This document shows positions 58,101 to 64,000 of a DNA stretch of 64,000 nt, piece by piece (the stretch's first letter is position 1; every line of letters begins with the position of its first letter). This stretch comes from Carettochelys insculpta (Eukaryota; Chordata; Testudines; Carettochelyidae): the NCBI RefSeq assembly GCF_033958435.1, contig NC_134138.1, positions 208,515,298 to 208,579,297 of the forward strand. Direction: 5' to 3'. The notes under the pieces are model-generated. The model ran no database searches, was not told the origin of the DNA, and worked only from the letters and a program-made list of their open reading frames with translations. A program made the translations under genes and the position numbers.

Positions 58101-61100
58101 ATTTATCTTAAATCAGAACTGGCTTGGTTTAAAGTAAACCTAAATCTTCTGAAATTGAAGGACAACAACTGGGATACTCCTTGGGTCAGTTAGAAGTTTT
58201 GTCCTGAGACAGAGTGAAGTGGAGGAGACTTCACCTCATACGTCGTAGATGACCTGTGCTCCACTCGGAGTACAAGGGTTTCAGTCAAGTAAGTCAGCTC
58301 TCCAGATCTGAATTTATTTTGATTTTTGGTATTGCAAAACTGAAATCCAACAAACTAGATTTTATACAAGCAAAACTTCCCTTCTTTTATTCTTCTACCT
58401 ATATTGTATTCTAGTTTTCAGAACCCTCAAGTTAGGCCTGACATAAAATAAAATAAAATAAAAGTTCAATGGCTAGAGCCATGTTTCTTTCTGCACTGTT
58501 AGACAACATCATTTTTGTAACCAGTAAACTGGTCAGTTGCTTTGAAATTATTTTGGTTTATGGTATGTCTGTTCGAATTTATAGTGTAGCTGGACATAAT
58601 AAAAAAATGCACATCCTTTGTTCCCACTACTCTGTAGGGTTCAGAACATTTGCTCTAAAGCTGACACATGCCGTGCAAAAATAAGATTTTAAAATAACCA
58701 TTTCCCACCTTCTTTGTTTTGTTGATCATGAAGCCAGGAGGGCATGGAATTTATAGGTTAGGGAAGGTCATTTTATTTTTCTGCTTTTCTAAAACACCTC
58801 TTATAAGGGTGGTTAAGATATGTAATTCTGATAGAAATAGGTCTAACTAGTTTCTGACTTTCAGTACCCCTCCCCAGCTCACTCCAAAAACTCACTACCT
58901 TTTTTTGTTTATTTATATTGTCTAATGTTCATTTTTAACTAAATTTTGCAGTTGTGAAAGGTCCTAGACTTATGGTACTAGACTCGTATTCCTAGAAGTC
59001 TCTTGCACTCACAATAATATAATATTCCCTAAGATGGTGATTGTGTATGCCTCACTTCTAGACAACACATCAGTAGGAGTAAATGGATAATTTCACTCCC
59101 CTGTTCACTTATTTATTAGCTTCTTTGACACTGCTAGCAAGGGACATTTGCCCTTCAAGCACCTCTTCATGTGAGCATTCTTTACCTATGCATATAGAGT
59201 AATTAAATAGGATTAATAATTAGGATGCTCGTGTTAGTAAGAATTTGCAAAGGTGGGGCACCAAGGTGGCAGGTATGATAATTCTCTGTTCAGTGTGTTG
59301 GCTATTAGTATCTTTGAGTCTATCTTCCCTTAACTTTCTGTTTCAGATTTTCCCTTTCCATACCAGCTGGGTGGCTCAAAAGGTGTACATTTTTGTGCTT
59401 TAGAGGATTCTCTAATGACCCAGCTTTTAAATGAAATGAAACATTACCCTTATTATAGATATGATGGACTTTAGTTTCTTTTTAAGCACAAAGTTATATT
59501 CTTCCAGCGACTATGTCCTTTCTCGTACCCTCTGAATCTTACTCCAAGCTTATCAAACAGCTGATTTAAGAGTCAGTTTTAAAGTTCATTATCTATCTTT
59601 TCAAAATTATATACGTCACAAGACAGAGTTTTGTATGAGCTGCTAATCTGCAAAGCATGAAGCAGAAGCAAGGTGTGGGCATGTGCTCAAGCAAGATTGG
59701 GTGTACTGTGAAGACAGGGGGAAGTAGTTGCCTATCCCAGCAAACATTTCAGTAACTGTGTGGATACTGTGAGCTGCCAGGGGTCTTGTATTCTTCTGGA
59801 GACAGAACCACTGGAAGTTATAAAGTACCTAATTTTGTTTCTGTTACCAAATTTTTCCATTTTTTTCAGTAACTTTTATAAAGAATTCCTTTGTAGAAAT
59901 ATTTCCGGATCTAGCTGCTCTTACCTTTTTCCAGATGAGCAGTGTTTATTCCCACATTCAAAAAGAAATAGTGAAATTTCTTTTTGTTGGACTGTTCCTC
60001 ATATTCTGTATATATTATATTACTTTTAATAAATATACTAAAGCACAGTGTGGAACAATACTGGTTCAGGCTGAACAGCTGCGTTAATTTCAGTGTTTAT
60101 TTCTGTGTGGAATTTGTCTACACACATTTTCTTTATGAACAGGGCACACAGTTGGTTTTCTTTTTAGATTTTTAAAATAAAAAAAGAACAGAAGTGTGTA
60201 ATGTGTAATCAATAGGAGGAACTCCACTGAATTTAGCAGGAGTTAGCTTGGACTCAAGAAAACTGGTTCAGTCTGTTCTACTTCTGTTCAGGATTCCTCC
60301 AGTCATCTTGTCTAACCATTCATATCAATTTTAGATTTAAAGTGTTTCAAAAAGTACAAATCACCATGCTTGGTATTTTAACATACTGAAATCCTTTCTT
60401 ATTGCAGCTAACATTCTCATATAAGTCCTATTAGTTACAGTTCTATGTAAGTCCTACTGAATTAATATAAACACTAAATAGCTAATATATATATGTAATT
60501 AAACTAAAAACAAAACAAAACAAACCCAACATTAGGTGTCTGTCCAAGACTGACTCAGAGTGATGCAAGGGTTAGTGTATTGGAAAGTGAGGTTATCTGT
60601 TAAGCTCAGGTAGCAGGACAGGAATAACAAATTTAAAAAAAAAGAAACTGCAGATTTTCTCAAATAGTTGAAGCAATGATGTGAGATTTCTATTAAACCT
60701 GAGGAAATGCAGCAGATAACCACTGAACCAAGAATTGGAAGGAAGGGAGCAGAAAGTTTGGAATATCATACTGACTGTCAGGCACACATAGCTAATTCTA
60801 ATCTTTACATTATCTGTGAGGGATCATTAGCTGCTTTACTTGCTGCTTTCTTAGCTGTACTAGCAAGTATTACTAACAGCACCACAACTACTTTTTAATG
60901 CTTGCTTTGTTCAGACGTCTCAGTCTTGGGTCTGTATTTCATTCTCTGCCACTGACATTATGCATTGTCCCACAATCTGTTAAATTAATATCAGAGGTTC
61001 AATGATTACAGATTGTTATTGTCCCCCTTAAAGTTAAGACACTATTTTCATGTCATTTGAAGACTGCTGCCAGGTTATGCTCTGTTGCACTAATGTGTGC

Positions 61101-61203
61101 TTGGAGGGAGTCAAAACTGGACTTATACAGGTAAGTAGTTTACAACCGTGTATGAAGAGAAAATATAGTCAGTCTGTCATAGCCAAGACTCTTAAATCAG
61201 ATA
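55190..61203. other. Unassigned AT-rich stretch of 6 kb
   Basis: No open frame over 90 codons and no recognised transposon. An (AAAAT)n run lies at 58443-58463. I looked for splice-bounded exons and found no frame with a protein-like pattern. Conserved non-coding elements cannot be judged from a single sequence. Confidence 0.45.
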
Positions 61204-61465
61204 GGCTGTGTCTACAGTACAAAAATAACTTCAAAGTTGTTTACTTTGAAGTACAACTTCACAGTAACAGACTTTGAAGTTGAGCAGCTACACAATTTTG
61301 AAGTAGGGCACAACTCCATTCCCAGGAATGGAGTTAGGACTTCGAAGTTGGGCTCCCTTAAATTCAAAGTAAGGGAAAATGCGTGTAGACTCTCTGCAGG
61401 CTACTGCAAAGTACTGCCTAACTTCAAAGTTAACTTTGAAGTTAGTTCCTAGTGTCAATGCACCC
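61204..61465. mobile_element. Palindromic Harbinger-like MITE, about 262 bp
   Basis: Left end GGCTGTGTCTACAGTAC and right end CTAGTGTCAATGCACCC are eroded inverted repeats. The interior is dense in TTCAAAGTT, ACTTTGAAGT and one perfect AACTTCAAAGTTAACTTTGA-type dyad near 61420. No matching TSD remains. Confidence 0.65.
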
Positions 61466-61818
61466 ACAGTGTAATGGAGTCTGTAAGACTTGCCTTTTTA
61501 TGTAATTGTAGACCCGGATGTAATTTTTATTATAATTTCTGACACTTATTTTTGAAAAATCTTAAAATGCATCTAGAAGCATCAGAACCATTATTTTCCT
61601 TCTAAGCAAATACTTTTATCTGAAATCATGAAAGATGCGAGAAAGTGACAATTATTACTGTGCTGCTTACTTACTAGAGAAACAATTTTATGGGAGACTG
61701 CAATAACAAAATATGGGCTAACTTTATTAGAATGTCATAGCAAACAAGCCTAACTCATTGATCAAAGAAGTCAAAAGAATTTACAAAATACCACTCATAT
61801 CAATAACATAGCCTAGGA
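61466..61818. other. Unassigned AT-rich stretch
   Basis: Nothing recognised. Confidence 0.4.
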
Positions 61819-61985
61819 AAGGGGTTGGCAACCAAAACAGTAAGAAGAGTCACTTTTTCTGAATTCAGTAAAAAACACCCTCAATAATTCAAGAGCCATA
61901 ATGCATGTGAATATGAATTGGTCCTTAAAAACTTCAAGCCATACCTTTTGTAACATTCATATTAAGAACAGGGCACACAGAAATG
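61819..61985. repeat. Dispersed hAT-like repeat fragment (copy 2)
   Basis: GGGGTTGGCAACCAAAACAG, AATTCAAGAGCCATAATGCA and CATACCTTTTGTAAC follow the same order as in 40229-40407. The right boundary is unclear. Confidence 0.65.
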
Positions 61986-62194
61986 ATTTGTAATGTGATA
62001 CGTGTTTACTGTAGAATGTTTACATACTTTTTACATATTCTGTCTACTCACACTTCACATGTATGTGTTTGTATCACTGTCTTCCCAAACCGTCTCTCTC
62101 TGGAGAACACTAGATTCTGAACAATTTTATTTTTGTTTTTGAAATCACTGTACGGCTGCTCTGTTACTTTAATAAAACACTCTTTTATACGTCC

Positions 62195-62511
62195 ATTCCG
62201 AGGACAGACTGTTCAAAACCTTCGCAAAAGTATAAATGGACACAGAGCAGACATCAAGAAACTCAATACACGTAAGCCAGTTAGTGAACACTTGAATGAA
62301 GTGAGCCATTCTGTTCAGGACCTGAGAATTTGTGTCCTGGAGCAAAAAGAATTTAAAAAACAGATTAGAGTGAGAAATTTGTGAGCTGGAATTCATATTC
62401 AAATTCGACACATTAACATGTGGTGTGAACAGAGACATCAATTACTTGATGCATTGCAAGGACTGCTTCCCTGACTTTAGCGCTTGTAATTATCTCAGGC
62501 AGGACAATTAA
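62195..62511 (+). pseudogene. GIY-YIG endonuclease relic of a Penelope-like element
   Basis: Reads RGQTVQNLRKSINGHRADIK (VGQT...R..I..H, with the Arg of the GIY-YIG fold), VSEHLNEVSHSVQDLRICVL and EQKEFKKQ. After a frameshift near 62372 it continues EICELEFIFKFDTLTCGVNR, DINYLMHCKDCFPDFSAC and NYLRQDN before TAA at 62509-62511. The N-terminal GIY and YIG motifs lie upstream of the truncation. In active Penelope-like elements this domain follows the RT and nicks target DNA. This copy is dead. Confidence 0.8.
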
Positions 62512-62690
62512 CATCCCCCCATCCCTCATCCTTCTGTGTCAATTTCTATTGCAATTTTTTTTGGACTTCTGTACTTATAAATGTCAGTCTGTATTGGAAA
62601 CGAGATAGATCTGATGAAGAGGGTCTGTCCCATGAAAACTCATCACCAAATAAATAATTTTGTTAGTCTTTAAAGTGCTACATTTCTGAT
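62195..62690 (+). mobile_element. Penelope-like element 3' end (endonuclease plus tail)
   Basis: A 5'-truncated copy: GIY-YIG endonuclease relic, then a non-coding stretch, then the tail GGGTCTGTCCCATGAAAACT...TTTTGTTAGTCTTTAAAGTG. The tail is the sequence that makes up the non-coding insertions at 24575, 29234, 34335 and 42763, so this copy identifies those as Penelope-derived. Confidence 0.8.
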
Positions 62691-63414
62691 GTTGTGTTTT
62701 CTCTCTCTGTCATTTCGATCAACCTACTTCCAAACGTCAACAGCCATCACTTACTTGGGATACTAATAACCCAGTGGGGAAAACACATGCTTTATTGCTA
62801 GTACTTTGTATTTTTGTAGTACTTAGAAGTCCCATCCATGGCACCAGGATCCAGTTTAATTAGGCTGTCTACAAAGAAGGAACAAAAAGGCATCCCCTTT
62901 CCCAAAGAGCTTGCAGTCTAAGTTCATTTATGTTTCCAAAGCCTTGTAACCTGATTTCTTTAAAAAAAAGGAAAGAAAAAAGAGAGAAGGGAATAAATCT
63001 TAATAAAAGATTACAAGGATGCTACATAATTTTGTGTAGCTATGATTGTGTTTTTCAGCTTTATGTATTGTACTTTATTATGTATTTCCATGCACTAGCC
63101 TATATTGGGTCTGATTCTGCTTCCATGATGATAATGGCAAATCTATAACTGGCTTTAGTGTAAACACATCCACAATCATTGTTAATATGAGTGCTGCCTC
63201 CTTTGCTAATATCTTATGAGGGTATCTTTCAATATTTCTTTAATTCTCAGCATTTTGTGCATGAACAAGCCTTCCATTAAAATAAAAATTCTGGCGCAAA
63301 CCTTGATGTCTATGGATGGAAAGTGCTACACAAAAACTAAGTACTACTGTGGACATTGGTAACTAGCTACCTACTTGTATAGCCCACATCATTGCACAGT
63401 CTGAGGCCCTCACA
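62691..63414. other. Ancient repeat remnants, otherwise unassigned
   Basis: A segment at 62850-62930 with AAGAGCTTGCAGTCTAA resembles an old amniote repeat known for CCCAAAGAGCTTACAATCTAA-like wording. No gene is present. Confidence 0.35.
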
Positions 63415-63520
63415 AATGTTAATGAATTTATCCTCAGGACACTCTTGTGAGTATGAAAGTATTATGCCAATTTTGCTTCAGCAGATGATGAAATGAGGCA
63501 CCAAGAACATAGACAGAAGC
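63415..63520 (+). repeat. MIR/L2-like ancient SINE core
   Basis: TTAATGAATTTATCCTCAGG, CTTGTGAGTATGAAAGTATT and GATGATGAAATGAGGCACC follow the order of the conserved MIR/L2-related core (CCTCA...TGAGGTA...CCATTTTACAGATGAGG). Strong divergence implies great age. Confidence 0.55.
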
Positions 63521-64000
63521 TTAGTGCTTCAACCTTAAGACCACATTTATTCTCAATATAAGTATAACATTGACATTATGATTGCAGAAGAAAAAACATC
63601 TTTTGGTCTAGGACAGAAGCAGACAAAGAGAAGAAACTTAAAATTTAAGGGGGCAGGGAATGACAGAGGAACCAATCAGCATAAGCTAACTGTAGTGACA
63701 CTGGAGAAAGGCACCAGTCTTAAGGGTAAGAAATATGTTAGAAATAGTAGTCATTACCAACATAGTAATAATAAAGCTTTTGGTCCATGTTTAAAAAATG
63801 TAAGAAAAAAAGAGACAAAGTAATTCCATTTATCTTTACCTTTGCAAACTTAAGTAATGAATCCTAGGTCTACTGAAATCAAAGGAAATACTCCCATTTA
63901 GTTCAGTAGGGCCAGGATTTCAATCAAGGTTTTTCTGATGCAAATACAATGTAAATTGTATGAATCTTCCTTTGTAGCAAGTGAGAGTTTTATCACTCAC
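63521..64000. other. Unassigned end of window
   Basis: At 63869-63925 there is a CAATGGG-type repeat remnant (ACTGAAATCAAAGGAAATAC, CAGTAGGGCCAGGATTTCAA). An 81-codon Lys-rich frame (63578-63823) has no recognisable domain. Confidence 0.35.

Noticed and set aside
1..64000. CRISPR array, operon or bacterial defence system
   Set aside because: No regularly spaced direct repeats, no prokaryotic gene density, and all identifiable proteins are eukaryotic transposon proteins.

Overview
The window looks like vertebrate, sauropsid and most probably turtle nuclear DNA. It carries CR1 LINEs ending in TTCTTATG/ATTCTATG octamers, Penelope-like elements, PIF/Harbinger and hAT transposons with their MITEs, a Gypsy integrase relic, an endogenous-retrovirus-type LTR and a tRNA-headed SINE. 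It is moderately AT-rich, with GC-rich islands that are themselves mostly repeat-like. I found no convincing host protein-coding exon, no RNA gene, and nothing prokaryotic such as operons or CRISPR. The best reading is intergenic or deep intronic DNA whose recognisable content is a layered transposon record. The turtle assignment is an inference from the repeat mix.

Layout: 1-13.5 kb is mostly unassigned sequence with small Harbinger-type MITEs (3948-4273, about 5715-5875, 13500-13748), a minus-strand LTR (about 7870-8618) and a G-rich hAT-like stretch (about 11240-11905). From 14.4 to 19 kb lie a 710-bp Harbinger MITE (14431-15140, TSD TAA) and a 3.6-kb degenerate autonomous PIF/Harbinger element (15361-18950). 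The latter has a plus-strand transposase pseudogene with a recognisable phase-0 intron and a convergent Myb/SANT-like gene. A Gypsy integrase relic (20870-21450) and a possible LTR (22668-23234) follow. From 23.6 to 29.4 kb there are a SINE, two Penelope tail insertions with target-site duplications and two palindromic MITEs. From 32.5 to 43 kb is the densest nest: a 733-bp hAT MITE with a perfect 8-bp TSD, an inverted Penelope tail, a C-rich minisatellite element, an old CR1 with endonuclease and RT (about 35270-39145) split by a minus-strand LINE fragment, a second copy of that LINE family (about 40410-42005), two Harbinger MITE copies and another inverted Penelope tail with a 13-bp TSD. From 44 to 51.4 kb there are a hAT MITE, a CR1 (45193-47442), a Tigger-like MITE, a palindromic Harbinger MITE (TSD CAA) and the youngest-looking CR1 (about 50041-51430), whose reading frame is open for 394 codons. 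From 51.4 to 64 kb is mainly unassigned AT-rich DNA with a few repeats, including a Penelope GIY-YIG endonuclease relic (about 62195-62690) and a MIR/L2-like core (about 63415-63520).

How the parts relate: the RT/endonuclease pieces (CR1, the minus-strand LINE family, Penelope, Gypsy) are dead or truncated copies. The MITEs share terminal repeats with the Harbinger element and were presumably mobilised by such elements. The most interesting structures are the head-to-head Penelope tails bracketed by TSDs, the MITE family that keeps a Kozak-like start codon, and the exon-intron structure still legible in the Harbinger transposase relic.
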